From positions 620,001-684,000 of the forward strand of contig JAUKTV010000008.1 of the NCBI GenBank assembly GCA_030549205.1: 64,000 nt of DNA, in the 5' to 3' direction. The notes below the pieces were generated by a model, which was not told the origin of the DNA, made no database searches, and worked only from the letters and a program-made list of their open reading frames with translations. Position 1 is the first letter of the stretch. The number at the start of each line of letters is the position of its first letter. This DNA comes from Apiosordaria backusii (taxonomy: Eukaryota > Ascomycota > Sordariomycetes > Sordariales > Lasiosphaeriaceae). The translations under genes were made by a program, and so were the position numbers. Below, piece after piece: positions 1-10,598 of the stretch.

Positions 1-881
1 TCAGGTTTGGGTGTTGCCATATCGGCATTATCATTATCCACCACAAATGATTGTGCTGCCTTCCCGACACGATCACTGAATGACTTCGCTCTGGCCTCAA
101 CACCACCAATCTCCCTTTGGGAGGCGCTGGAGATGGAAGCCGCCGGCGATTCCATGTCAATAGACTCAGATTCTGGGGTAGGCTCGCCATGATGTGTGTG
201 TGGGACAGAGTCAGAAAGCTCGCAGCAATCAGGCTCAGACTCGGAGTATGAAAGGGTTCGGGAGGGTGTCTCGTAGTCGTGATGATCGTCGATTGGCGAG
301 GCCACGGATGAGTCTGAACACATCGTCATGGAACGGGGTGAAGGAGGGAGGACAGGTTCGAGGTCGGTCGAAAACTCCAGGGGCTCGTCGGTCATGGTCA
401 TGATGAGACCGTCATCGTCGTCGAAAAGGGAGCCGTGGGAAGGTGCAAACGAATCAACGCTGCTGCCCACCTCAGAAGTGGAGGTGGAATCCTTATACCA
501 CGGGTGGTCGGGGGGAAGATAGGATGAGAAGTATCGGACGAGGGAATCGAGACTCTTTGTACGAAAGAGCTGGACAGCGTGCTGCCACTGATCTGTACCG
601 ATTAGAGAAGGGTTGGCGATGATTTCGAAAGCCGCCGACTCGAGCGAATCGTTCAGTTCTCGCATACGCTGCTGCTTGCGTTCGCGGAGTAGACTGTGGA
701 ACTCATCGGCGGTATTTGCTTCGTTGGAGATTTCATACACATCGTGGTGGAAGGCCTCAGGGTCGAGAATGGGCGTGGGCACCGTATTATATTGATCGTG
801 CAGCTTGGTGAAGAGGTCGTCTCTCCTCAGCCCAAACTTCCAATGGGGCCAACTCCAACAGGTCTCAGCTGGATCGTCCAT
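1..881 (-). CDS. Unrecognised protein, 5' part only (runs off left edge)
   Basis: A single open frame runs on the minus strand from an ATG at 881 to the window edge, about 293 codons, with no stop. The N-terminal part is Trp-rich and then charged (motif CWSWPHWKFGLRRDDLF near residues 7-23, then a Lys/Arg/Glu-rich helix-like stretch with LRERKQQRMRELN). The rest is acidic and Ser/Pro-rich, with an Asp run (DDDDG) and many SES/SDS motifs, as in disordered regulatory proteins. I do not recognise the family. The start is uncertain: another ATG at 1063 opens a 78-codon frame that overlaps in a different phase, and it could be an upstream exon joined through an AG just before 881. The smooth amino-acid composition supports a real gene; its function is unknown. 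Confidence 0.6.
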   Translation of the reverse strand, partial: MDDPAETCWSWPHWKFGLRRDDLFTKLHDQYNTVPTPILDPEAFHHDVYEISNEANTADEFHSLLRERKQQRMRELNDSLESAAFEIIANPSLIGTDQWQHAVQLFRTKSLDSLVRYFSSYLPPDHPWYKDSTSTSEVGSSVDSFAPSHGSLFDDDDGLIMTMTDEPLEFSTDLEPVLPPSPRSMTMCSDSSVASPIDDHHDYETPSRTLSYSESEPDCCELSDSVPHTHHGEPTPESESIDMESPAASISSASQREIGGVEARAKSFSDRVGKAAQSFVVDNDNADMATPKP

Positions 882-1063
882 CCTCTGGTGGCAGCAATAG
901 TGACAGGAATCGGTGGAGGCGGGTCTGGGAGAGGAAGTGCTGTGGGTATTAGGTCGGAGTTGGGGGAGGGGGTTGAGCGGAAGAGTGAACCAAAATTGAG
1001 AACCGGAGACTGGGAGAGCTTGCGAGAATCGAGACTGGGTCTTGCGTGGGCACTGGAAGCCAT

Positions 1064-3116
1064 CTAAGCGTGAAGTATGATAGCGGACATCGTGGAAACT
1101 ATAGGGTGGCAATTGTAGTGGTTCGAGTGCTGGACAACGGAAGTCTCCAGGTGTCCTTGATGGCGTGGTGGTGATGATGATGAGGGAGAGAACGGAGCAG
1201 GGAGACACGGAGTGCTGGGGGAGGTCGTCACAGAAAGGGTCTCGACGGCTTAGGTGCGACCGGGATGGGGGACCGTCAGGTGTTTGGAAAGAACGGCCGC
1301 AGGGGCTGATGTGTTGGATGCCCAAACTCGGAACAGTGGAAAATTCATTGGCAGGTTGCGCTGCGATCCGAGCCAATGAAATGGGTCGAGCAAACAAAGA
1401 AGCGGGGCGCTGCCTGCACTTTTATACCACACCGCCGCCCGCGACCAGCTTTGCCTGCATGGCGCTTGTTGCATCGCCCCCCGACCAACCAATCAGTTGG
1501 TTTCCAACTAATGCGGTCCTGCCGTTCGACCAATCGAGAGCGCTGTGCCCCGCCCGCCACACGTTCCACAGGCAGTTTTCGTAATCAGCCTGCTGCTGGT
1601 GCCCGAGCAAAGGGATGGGAGTGAGTGCATCAATTTCCGTCATCATTCTCACTCACTTTGATCATTTCCACCGCAAAACCCTTCCTTGGTTTTCCGTCTG
1701 CGTTGAAGAAAAGAAGTCGTGAACAACTTCGCCTTCCAAAATATCCACCTTGTTGCCAAAACCCCGAAACCTTCTAAAACTTCCACCATCTCATTACCTC
1801 AACCTCGGAACCGGCCGATATGTGAACCATGACTCCTTCCCTTGGTATTATCATGCCACTTGGCTGGCATCGCCTCTTCAAAAGTCTTCATGGACTAGCC
1901 ATGACTCTCGTGATGCAGCCTGCCCTCGATCAGCCTGGGCAGATGACGCTTTTGAGGATGTGAGGGTGGTGGGGTGTGATGCTGACATCCAAATTCCAAG
2001 GGGGTGAAAATAGTACATAATCCTCTGCCCCCGAGACATTTTCTTGTTCTTCTGCATGAAGGAGGGGCAAACCGCCGTGCGACTGGTTGCACGCGAATCA
2101 CGATGCACAAGGACCCAGGCTTCTGAGGCCAGCGTGGGCAACAGCCAGCGTCCATCAGTTCCATCATGTGCCACCACCACCTCAGACGGCCTCCTGATGA
2201 AGATCACCAATCCGAGGATCGCAGGAAGTACCCTCGACTGCCAGGCGCTGACGGCCGTCAACACACTGTAACCACGACGTCTCCAGCCGCCAGAGTTCCC
2301 CTCGGGCCCGACACGCAATTCGTCAACGGCTGGCCGAAAGATTGGACGAGCCAGCAGAGCCTCGCTGTTATCGCGGGCATGAAGCCCTACCAGAAGCGAC
2401 AGTATGAGCTGAACCGACCCGGGGCGCTGGGACTGGCAAGTCGGCGTGCAGCAAGCTGTGTTTAAGATCATGGGCGAGGTATGGATCTTGGAAGTTGATG
2501 GTCGCATTTGACTGGTAAAGCTGACCGGGAATGACGGCGATTTAAACAAACCGATATCATCTGCCAGCCCTCTTCGAAGTCGAACAGGGCATTCGGTCAA
2601 CCACTGCACTAACACGGCAGCGTGCGCGAACAGGCGGACCGGTGCTAGGCACCCGCCCGGACCGCTCTCTTTTCTGAGCGCTTCGATGACTCCCTCCAAT
2701 CATCTCGCACCTGGTGAGGCTGATGCCCCAGCCAAATCCATCAGCAGGGCGCGAACCTCCAGTGTTCTTCCACCTTCACTCAGTTCATCTGACTTTCGCT
2801 CCAACGGTCATTCAGCAAAGATGGCTCCCCAGCCTTGAAACAGCGACGTATACGCGGCCAAGGGGAATTGCTTCCTCTTATGCCAGCCCGTTCGTCTCAA
2901 TTTCCCAGTTCTTCCTCCCATTCGCGTTGAACCCACGGATTTATCTTGCCTGCCACGCTGGAAAGCTTCCCGGCTCCCTCACCTGCGCTCGTTCTATCTA
3001 CACACATTTTGCGACATAGCTTCAAGCCCCTATTCCCAGTGAACGGCTCTGTTGAACCCAGTGGGCCAGTTTCCTGTTATTTTAAACTTTCACACTCCAA
3101 TTCATTGCCTTCCGCC
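1064..3116. other. Intergenic, divergent promoter region
   Basis: Lies between the divergent gene at the left edge and the kinase gene. I see no convincing gene here. Open frames of up to 273 codons on the minus strand (1878-2699) have random-looking translations and no motif. The only notable content is the CCAAT-box group listed separately. The 3' part is probably the kinase promoter and 5' leader. Confidence 0.5.
1347..1534. promoter_or_regulatory. Cluster of four CCAAT boxes
   Basis: CCAAT occurs at 1373-1377, 1489-1493 and 1530-1534, and its complement ATTGG at 1347-1351, all within 188 bases. CCAAT is the binding site of the fungal HAP/CBC complex. The group lies about 300-650 bases upstream of the minus-strand gene that starts at 881 or 1063, so it could serve that promoter. 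A role is inferred from the motifs only. Confidence 0.35.
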
Positions 3117-4961
3117 ATGATTACCCCAAAGGCGGTCGCCGCGGCGGCCGAACCAAGGGGATTCTCGCAGGTTTCCGAGCAAAAGACGCAACCATTCTCA
3201 CAATCCGAAATTCAAGCCCGCCTGGCTCGTTCCAGGATGGAAGAGGACCGTTCCATGTCCAGCACAGTTCCACTGGACAACCTGGTAGTTCCCCAAGACA
3301 GAGATATCCGCATATTAATGAGGCCGTTGGCGCGGGGTCGCTCCGTTAGTCCAGGCAGCCACGAGAACTGCGAATGGCTTGCACTGCACGCCGAGGTGGG
3401 CGATGGTGATGACACGGAACACAGCGTTCTGGCCGTTACCCAGACGCATAGGGACATCAAGTTTTCTGTCCGCATTCCTGGCCAACGGCGCAACGACGAG
3501 CTATGGTGCGAGCTGTACTATGACCCACACAGCAACGACCAGATCCTTCTGAACCGCTCCGAAGTCCCATTTAAGCTGTACCGTGTATCACAGCAAGTGC
3601 CGGGCAGCCCCAGGGAGCACTTCGAACTCAAACCTAACTTCACCAGGGCCCTCGCGCCGGGCACCTGGCGTATCAAAATCGACGACGTTGACATCTTGGA
3701 CTTTCGTGTCCTCGAGAAGCGTGCGGCGAGGGCGCGCCTCCTGTCAAGCTCCTCATCCTCGGATGTATCCACCATGGGCGGTCAGTTGGTTCATGTGACC
3801 GGGAAGAGGTCATTTGTCGCCGACGACGATGACGAGCCTTCGACGCCGGAGAAGAGAATGCGTCCATCGGAGCCCGAGGATAAGAATGAGGACGGGGTCA
3901 TAATGTTTCTTCCGGCCACAACCAACCCACTGGTGTTCCCGTTGCCTGGAACGGGCAAGGAGATTTCCACATCCAACGGCCACCCCCTTATAGATATGGA
4001 GTCGGACTCCGTCGTCGATATTCCTGGCGTCAGGCTTCCAGGGGGCGCCGAGATCGACGAGTACACTATCGCCAAGAGGGATCAAATCGCAGCATCGAGC
4101 CTTTCAACTGTGTTCACTGCTGACCACTCCGATGTCCCAGATGGGGTCATTGTTGTCAAAGTCCTCAAGACACGGACCAGCGCATTGCCCAACAACGAAG
4201 CCGCTGTTGCCAAGAATGTGATCCGCCAGGCCGATATTTGGCTTCGAGAGCTTCAATACCAAGAGAACCTCGAACACAAGAGTATTGTGCGGTTGTATGG
4301 TGGTGATGCCCGGTTTCTTTCTCTCTACATGGAACACGTCGATGCGCGCGACCTCACCTTCAAAGGCACGTGGCGTGTTGCAGGTACGGACCTGTTCAAC
4401 GGCGATCGATCAGACGCTTCCCGCATCCTGCGCGACATTGCAAGTGCTCTGCACTACATTCACAGCAAAGGCTTGGTGCATAACGACATCAAGCCAGGCA
4501 ACATCTTGTACAGCAGGGACCGTGGCGCCGTTTTGTGCGATCTAGGCTTGTCAACCAAAGCTCGAGATCCAGTTGCGGCTGGTACGCCATGGTACGTCCC
4601 ACCCGAGTTTATCGGTTTAAGGCAGCGTGGTACAGCCAGCGATGTTTGGGCGCTGGGCGTGACGATGCTCTACGTTCTAGGCAAGATCACTTGGCCCGAT
4701 GTCCGAGCCAACCAACGGCATCCCCGACACCTTCACTGGATCATCGCCAAGCTCAACTCGCGAGAACGCGGTCCCCAAAAGGAGGCGGTGGCCAAGATGC
4801 GGGAGTGGCTGAACGAGGTCACCCACGCTCGCAACAGTCTAGACACACACGATAAGCTTGAAAGGCTTGTACACGGCATGTTGTCACCGAACCCCAAGGA
4901 AAGAGTTACGATCAAGGACATTGTTGGGCATTTCTTTGCCGAGCAGGCGGCCGAGAGATAG
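3117..4961 (+). CDS. Ser/Thr protein kinase with FHA-like N-terminal region
   Basis: Intronless, 614 residues from the ATG at 3117. The frame is open upstream to 2946, but the extra residues look like leader. Residues of about 50-200 form a beta-rich module with a DPHSNDQILLNRS stretch that resembles FHA-like domains of filamentous-fungal kinases. Residues of about 200-310 are acidic and disordered. The kinase domain runs from about 315 to 610. Visible catalytic elements are the VAIK-type Lys348 (VVKVLK), an alpha-C Glu in WLRELQ, the catalytic loop HNDIKPGNIL (Asp457), DLG in place of DFG (Asp475), and a PPE motif (WYVPPEF). HND and DLG are common variants in fungi and keep the essential Asp residues. 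The Gly-rich loop is degenerate (IAASSLSTV has no Gly), so ATP binding may be unusual. Substrate and pathway are unknown. Confidence 0.88.
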   Translation: MITPKAVAAAAEPRGFSQVSEQKTQPFSQSEIQARLARSRMEEDRSMSSTVPLDNLVVPQDRDIRILMRPLARGRSVSPGSHENCEWLALHAEVGDGDDTEHSVLAVTQTHRDIKFSVRIPGQRRNDELWCELYYDPHSNDQILLNRSEVPFKLYRVSQQVPGSPREHFELKPNFTRALAPGTWRIKIDDVDILDFRVLEKRAARARLLSSSSSSDVSTMGGQLVHVTGKRSFVADDDDEPSTPEKRMRPSEPEDKNEDGVIMFLPATTNPLVFPLPGTGKEISTSNGHPLIDMESDSVVDIPGVRLPGGAEIDEYTIAKRDQIAASSLSTVFTADHSDVPDGVIVVKVLKTRTSALPNNEAAVAKNVIRQADIWLRELQYQENLEHKSIVRLYGGDARFLSLYMEHVDARDLTFKGTWRVAGTDLFNGDRSDASRILRDIASALHYIHSKGLVHNDIKPGNILYSRDRGAVLCDLGLSTKARDPVAAGTPWYVPPEFIGLRQRGTASDVWALGVTMLYVLGKITWPDVRANQRHPRHLHWIIAKLNSRERGPQKEAVAKMREWLNEVTHARNSLDTHDKLERLVHGMLSPNPKERVTIKDIVGHFFAEQAAER

Positions 4962-5186
4962 GGGAGGATGGTCATCCTGTCTACAACATCATGCACTAAG
5001 GTGTTTCTCAAATCCCACCGTTATATCACAGTTTTGGTGTCCACGTGACTAAGAGAAGTTACTTGCAATGGCTCAGACTAGTAAGCTCCCGTCACTGCCA
5101 CTGCGTACGACGCATTCATGCATGTCATTAACCATTATATACAGCCATATCTATCACACATCACATCACGCTCATTGCGTCTAACA

Positions 5187-5896
5187 TCACACGCTCAACC
5201 CAAACACAAACAGACCAGTCAGTGCGGCGACAGAGGCGAGAACACCAACATTGACACCAACAACTGTCGACCCAGCAGTCTTTGCCCCCGCCTCGACAGC
5301 GGCAACCGTGACACCCTCGGAGCTCTTGCAAGCATCGCCACTCAGCACTGTCGCATTCTGCCTGAACCTGATATCGGCACAGTTGTACAACGCCTGGCCC
5401 TTCTCGCCCAACGTCACAACCTGAATGCTCGCCAGCGACCCATCCTGAATCGGCAAGTTGGCCGGGAGCGTCACCTTTGGGATGCACAAGGTCCCGTTGC
5501 CCGTTGAGTTGAGGAACGGCTCGGTCAGGCTGTAGTTGAAGTTGGCCACATTTTCACCGAGGCCGAGGTTGACAAAGACATATGTCCAGTCGTGGTGGAG
5601 CTCGAGGACGAGGGAGCCTCCGGTGAGGGGCCAGTCGGTCACGTTGCCGAGGTTTCCAGGGACGCCGGCGCCTGGTTTTTGGTTCCAAGGTTAACATTAT
5701 CTTTCTTTCTGGCAAAGGACAATGGGGAAAGGGGATAAGGAGAGGGAAATAACAAACATGGATATTCCCACTGGGAGTAGTTGCTCGTGGAGGTGCTGTC
5801 GAGGGTGTTGTCTCTCCAGGTCGGGTAATCGATACCAAAGTGGGCGGTGGCTACTTGGGCGATGGCCAACAAAGTGAGAGCGGCGGTGAGTGCCAT
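5187..5896 (-). CDS. X325-family (BIM1-like) copper-binding GPI protein
   Basis: Two exons, 5758-5896 and 5187-5671, joined in phase (donor GTTTGT at 5757, acceptor ACCAG before 5671), give 207 residues. An 18-residue signal peptide ends ...VATA, leaving His19 at the mature N-terminus (HFGIDYPTWRDNT). This free His, with a second His in LELHHDW, is the hallmark of X325 proteins, which are LPMO-fold relatives that bind Cu(II) by a histidine brace but lack polysaccharide oxidase activity. The family includes Cryptococcus Bim1, a copper-acquisition factor. Several N-glycosylation sequons are present, and a small-residue linker leads to a hydrophobic tail (ASVAALTGLFVFGLSV) typical of GPI anchoring. 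The role expected from the family is copper handling at the cell surface. Confidence 0.88.
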
Positions 5897-7817
5897 TTTT
5901 GAAGGATGAACCGGGGAGGGTACAAATATCGCTGGAAGTTTCAAAGGGAGGATGATGATGACGATGATGGAATATAGGGTTGGAATATCGAGGAGTGGAG
6001 TATTTGACTGATTGAAGGATGAGGATATGATGATACTCCTGGAGAGGTGAATCGCAACACACAAAGGGCAAATTCGTATGCCGGGGTATATATATAATTG
6101 GAGGAACCTCTTTTTGGAAGTGAATAAACACGGAAGGGACTGGAACAAAGGAATGGATGGATGGAAGGGTCAAGCTTAGTTATATACACTCTCTTCTTCT
6201 TCCTCCACCAACAACGAAGGAGGGGGCAGCCTCACGGTACCTAGCTACGAGTAGCTACTAGCTGTATTTTTACTAGCCATTTCTGCACTGCTTGTCAAGT
6301 GTCGGCGATGGCCAATAACACAAGGAGGATTGCCTTGATATCGTGAGCAAGTTTGCTGTCATCGTGCCCCATCACCAGTTTCTGTCCCCCCTGTGTGCAT
6401 CTTTGTCCTCGCTTCCACCCCTGCGGCGCCGATGCGGGCGCGGGAACCCCACACGGTGACAGAGAGGGGAGTGGCTGCCAAGACCACGCAGTTTCCTCTT
6501 TGGGGGTAAGCTGGGAGGAGACAAAAAAGATGTGATTGGCTGGCGGGGGGCATTGTGCACAGGGGAGGCGGGAAACTTGCTCAAACACACGCAGTATTCC
6601 TAGCAGTATTGGATTGGATTTGTCTTTGAGGGGGGGTTTTCTGGAAGGTGAGAGGGTGAAGAGAAGAAGAGGAAGTTGGTTGCGTGCTTTGGCTGTTTGG
6701 TTGGGCATGTGAGGAAGGATACCTTAATGTAGGGGTGTGGTGGGAATTGGGTGGGAGCAAGAACCCTAACCCACGGTGTTGATGTCTTCTAAATTGCGTG
6801 GGACCCAAGCAGGTGGGAGATGCGGGAGGGTAATATATGAGGCTGGGCGTTGGGTTTGGACCCGAGGAGCTGTGATGCGCCGTTGGAGGATCTGGGTGAT
6901 GTTGCAACACAGATACTTCTATGTGTTCGTAAAAGGTCAAGCACCCCCAATTTCGAACACGAAGCCCTGCTCCTTACCAAGTGGATACTACACAGAAGGA
7001 CTTTGTGACTCGAGAGATTACCAGGTATGGTTGAGGCAACACGTAAACCGCATCGATAGGAACTGAACCTTTTGTTAACGCCGCCATGACCCAGCATAAC
7101 CCAGGACGTTTTATTTGGTTATTTATGTGAAAACAAAGGTACTGTACATGACAAGCAAAGTCGGCTAGGAAGAATACCCCAGAGCCGCCACAGCAAATAC
7201 CCGCTGAGGACAATCGTCCGAGTCGAGAACCTCGGGCCATCTGCAACAACAACCATCCACGGGTATACTAGAAATATCTGCTACCCAACCAGAGGCCCAG
7301 CCCCCTAAACAATTTCACAATCTTGTTGGTATAAGACCGAAGACGGTTCGCAAACCAGGCGCCCACCTAAGTACTGACGTAGGCCTAAGGAACTGGTCAA
7401 CGAAAACCCAATAAATGAGCAATAAAACGTTGCGTTACGTGGCCCTCATTCCCATCTCCAATCTGTAGTATTCAATGCTTGCAATAACAAATATCCACCA
7501 CATTGCGTTTGACAAGAAACACGTCTCAAACCCGGTTCTCCAGATCTGTGAGATCGTGACTCGTTGTTCAGTATCCAACACATCCGAACGACATAAAAGC
7601 CGTGCAAAACTCGATCACGACAAGTCAACTCAAAGCCAGGTCCCGGAAACTGCAACCAGAAAAGGGAGAAAAATTACTGAGTCATCCAATCTCAAGCCGC
7701 ATACTCTCATAAGCCAAACCGGGGAGGAAATGGTCACTGCATCAACCAAACTCAATCCGCATACCCCAAAAAACCAACTTACCTTAACCACCGCAAGAAA
7801 ACCCCCCAACCAGACGA
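5897..7817. other. Intergenic, gene-poor
   Basis: Holds the promoter and 5' leader of the X325 gene, then about 1.6 kb with no supported gene. The frames seen are short, overlap each other and have random composition. Short GGAT/ATGG-rich runs lie near 6150-6170. I see nothing else in it. Confidence 0.45.
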
Positions 7818-9785
7818 TCAGTTAAGAACATAATACTCCCCATCCTCCCTCCCCTCCCCTTCAGTCCCCTCAGTAAAATCCTCCACCCACTCCGCAATTG
7901 CCTCCCTCTCCTCCACCGCCTGCCTCACAATCCCGCTGAGCTTAGCCAGGAAGTAATCCCCCTTCACATTCAGCTCCTCCCCGTCATCTTCCTCCTCCTC
8001 AGTAACCCGACTATGATGGTTGGTGATCAACAGGCCACCTTCCTCTCCGCCCTCTCCCTCAGGCAGCTCGACGCCAGAGTCAGAGTCTGAGCCATCGTCC
8101 AAAACCAAGTTCTCAAAGTCTTCGTGCTCAACACCGCAGTACGGACAGTGGGCGGTGGGCGTGTCATGGACGGAGAAGGACACCCAGTCTGCCTCTACCT
8201 CCGAGTTAGGGTCGGTTGGCATGGGGGGCGGGGTTTTGGTGGTGAGACGCTTGGACTTGCTGGAGGATGCCGGCTTTGGCTTCTTCACCTCGGTTTGAGG
8301 CAGGAGGGTAGAACCATTGGCGATGGGCTGTGGTCGAGGCTTGGCCGGAAGCTTCTGTGGAGGCTTCGACACGCCAGCCTTTGCCTCTGTTTTCGGCGCC
8401 GTCTTTGCGTCCACCTGACGCTCACGATAAACTGAAACCGTGACAGGCTCAGCCTGAATCTCGTGCCTGAGCGTGGACAGCCCAAGCTTCGGCTTGGTCA
8501 AGTCCTCGCTCTTCAGCCGCACGTTGGCGCTGCGGACATGGCTAAACATCTCTTCTACTGTCGGGGCGAGAGGAAGCTTGGCCAGGACCTCTTGCACCTC
8601 AGCCACCGTTTGGGCAGACACCTTTTGGGCAGACACAATGCTGGTCGCTGGTGGCTTTGCCTTTGCGTCGGCTTCATGTCGGCCATCGAGCTTGAGGGTG
8701 ACAGACTTGGGGTGTTTCTCGAGTTGACTAGCGGCTAGCTTTTTGGAGAAGCGGTCATAGCTCTCTTGTATCTTGGCGAGCCGAACCTCAACAGACTCGA
8801 TCATTTTGGCGGGGGTTGGTGGAAGGGGTATGATGGGGGGTCTGGAGGGGCTGCTTGTCGTTGTCTGGGCTGGGGTTTGTTGTTTTCCGGCTGGTGGGCG
8901 GAGTTGCGTAATCTCCTCAAGACTTTGTTTTTCCTTTTGCCTCTTGGAAACATCAGCTGAGGCAGCGGGGTGAGTGGGACTCGAAGTACTAGGAGGAGAA
9001 GGAGATGATGTAATCGTCTGTTTGCCAGTGAGGCCAGAAACCAGGGCAGAATCCATCATCTGTCTCTCAACGGCGTCACAAAGGTCGAAAAAGTCGGAAT
9101 CAGAAGGCTTGAGGTCATGGCCTGCGGAAACCCGGCTCTTGGACTTTGGCTTGTATCCATTTCTTGCGAGAATTTGTTGAAGAACCTTGCGGTCGAGATG
9201 AGGGGCGTCCCATTTGCGTTGCAAAAGATCCGAAAGCTTGATGGGAGGTATGCCGCTGATTGAAGACTCTTCTTGCTTCGAACCTTCTCTTCCTACGCCT
9301 GCGCACATGATGTGCAGAGTCAAGCCAATTCGAGTTTTGATGCGCTGGATTTTGTAGATCTCTGCCTCCACTGGGGATATCAGCAAAATGTTGGAACTTT
9401 TGGGCCTACCCGCTTTTGTTGAATCCTGGATCTCTTGGCGACCGACGGAATACCAGGCCTCTAGCCGGTCAATAAGCTTCAGATACTGTTGGAGCTCGTA
9501 GATCGGACCTTTCAGAGGGTTATGAATCAGTGTGAATGGCGGGGATGATGGACGGGCTTCCAACATATCGTCGCTGCGTCTAATGCGCAAGCCGCGATGT
9601 CCATCAAGCCTCCAACTTTGTCGCCTACTCATACGGGCTTTGTCCATGGTATGTTTCGTGATTTTGGACTTCATGTACTCCGGCCACGTGCCCTCCATTG
9701 TGCCTGTGATGTCCCGAGGAAGCGCTGTTCTTAATGCCTCGAGGGGGGCGCTGGTAATGGGAGGACAAAATGGGGGTTTGTCCAA
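7818..9785 (-). CDS. Unrecognised 655-residue protein with C-terminal CxxC motif
   Basis: A single long exon from the ATG at 9785. The first 240 residues look folded, with alternating hydrophobic positions and conserved-looking stretches such as YELQQYLKLIDRLEAWY and KIQRIKTRIGLTLHIMCAGVG. The middle (about 260-500) is Ser/Thr/Pro-rich with basic and coiled-coil-like segments. Near residue 570 there is a CPYCGVEH motif, possibly half of a zinc site, followed by a strongly acidic tail (DDGSDSDSG, then EEEEDDGEE). No known domain is recognised. The length, clean frame and structured N-terminus support a real gene. Its function cannot be inferred. Confidence 0.75.
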   Translation of the reverse strand: MDKPPFCPPITSAPLEALRTALPRDITGTMEGTWPEYMKSKITKHTMDKARMSRRQSWRLDGHRGLRIRRSDDMLEARPSSPPFTLIHNPLKGPIYELQQYLKLIDRLEAWYSVGRQEIQDSTKAGRPKSSNILLISPVEAEIYKIQRIKTRIGLTLHIMCAGVGREGSKQEESSISGIPPIKLSDLLQRKWDAPHLDRKVLQQILARNGYKPKSKSRVSAGHDLKPSDSDFFDLCDAVERQMMDSALVSGLTGKQTITSSPSPPSTSSPTHPAASADVSKRQKEKQSLEEITQLRPPAGKQQTPAQTTTSSPSRPPIIPLPPTPAKMIESVEVRLAKIQESYDRFSKKLAASQLEKHPKSVTLKLDGRHEADAKAKPPATSIVSAQKVSAQTVAEVQEVLAKLPLAPTVEEMFSHVRSANVRLKSEDLTKPKLGLSTLRHEIQAEPVTVSVYRERQVDAKTAPKTEAKAGVSKPPQKLPAKPRPQPIANGSTLLPQTEVKKPKPASSSKSKRLTTKTPPPMPTDPNSEVEADWVSFSVHDTPTAHCPYCGVEHEDFENLVLDDGSDSDSGVELPEGEGGEEGGLLITNHHSRVTEEEEDDGEELNVKGDYFLAKLSGIVRQAVEEREAIAEWVEDFTEGTEGEGREDGEYYVLN

Positions 9786-10337
9786 CTCGGGAAAGATGAG
9801 AAGAACAGCAAAAAGGCCATTCGTTGGAGAAAGTTTCGAATCAACTGGCGGGATCTAAGGCTGCTGAACTGAAAGTGAGCTGACGGGGTGGAGGTGCGCC
9901 CCATACGCCAAAGCCTCGGAATTCCGGAAAGCATAATGGCTTCTCAACGGTACGCACACCTTGATGGTTACGCATGCAAGAGTCCGAGATATCTTCACCC
10001 TTGTCCGGTCTTGTGGCGGCCTTCCTACATCATTAATTCTCAACAAGTAGTAACATTGAACATTGAATGGCTGTCTTTAGACAGGACAAGTCGGGCAAAG
10101 AAACAGGTTAAGTACGAGCTGAAAGAGAACTCCTACCAGGTCGTGACAATTAATGAGAAATTAAATGAGGCATTTTGACCACAAAATATTTCATTTCACA
10201 ACACATGACTCACATGACTCGTTCCGCTGACGATGATGATAGTGTGGCTTATTTGGCAGGAGCGAGGCTTGCACTCTCCAAACTATGAAGGATTGTGGAT
10301 TGTGGTTTGAACACGTGCTACCCACCCGGAATCCCGC
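9786..10337. other. Intergenic
   Basis: Upstream region of the 655-residue protein and downstream region of the small basic gene. It is AT-rich around 10080-10220. I see no gene or notable motif. Confidence 0.4.
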
Positions 10338-10598
10338 TCAGGCTTTGCTCGTATCCATCTTCGCCTCTCCATCGCCCTCTTTTTTCTCTTCGGACTTCTT
10401 ATCGTCGAGATCAAAAGAGAGTCCCTCCAGCAGGTTGTTGAGCTTCTTCATATCAGCTCTGTTCTTCCTGTATCTTCTTCTCTTTTGAGCCTTTTTTTCG
10501 GTTTTGGAGATGGAGTTGGTCTTGTCCTTCTCCACCCCCAGCACGTTTGTTTTAGTCGTTGATCTTTCGCTGCTACTCTTGCTGTCCTGAGGCGCCAT
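10338..10598 (-). CDS. Small basic protein (86 residues), unrecognised
   Basis: From the ATG at 10598 (ATGGCGCC context) the protein has 86 residues. It has a Ser/Thr/Lys-rich N-terminus, a strongly basic core (KAQKRRRYRKNRADMKKLN) that could be a nuclear or RNA-binding signal, a short amphipathic segment (NLLEGLSFDLDDKK) and an acidic tail. The mix of a basic helix and a conserved-looking LEGLSFDLDD patch argues for a genuine small gene. An ATG ten codons upstream (10628) is less likely. No family is recognised, and an undetected 5' exon cannot be excluded. Confidence 0.5.
   Translation of the reverse strand: MAPQDSKSSSERSTTKTNVLGVEKDKTNSISKTEKKAQKRRRYRKNRADMKKLNNLLEGLSFDLDDKKSEEKKEGDGEAKMDTSKA

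Noticed and set aside
1878..2699. 273-codon frame on the minus strand
   Set aside because: The translation has no motif or composition typical of a protein, it overlaps several equally long frames on the other strand, and it lies in a promoter region.
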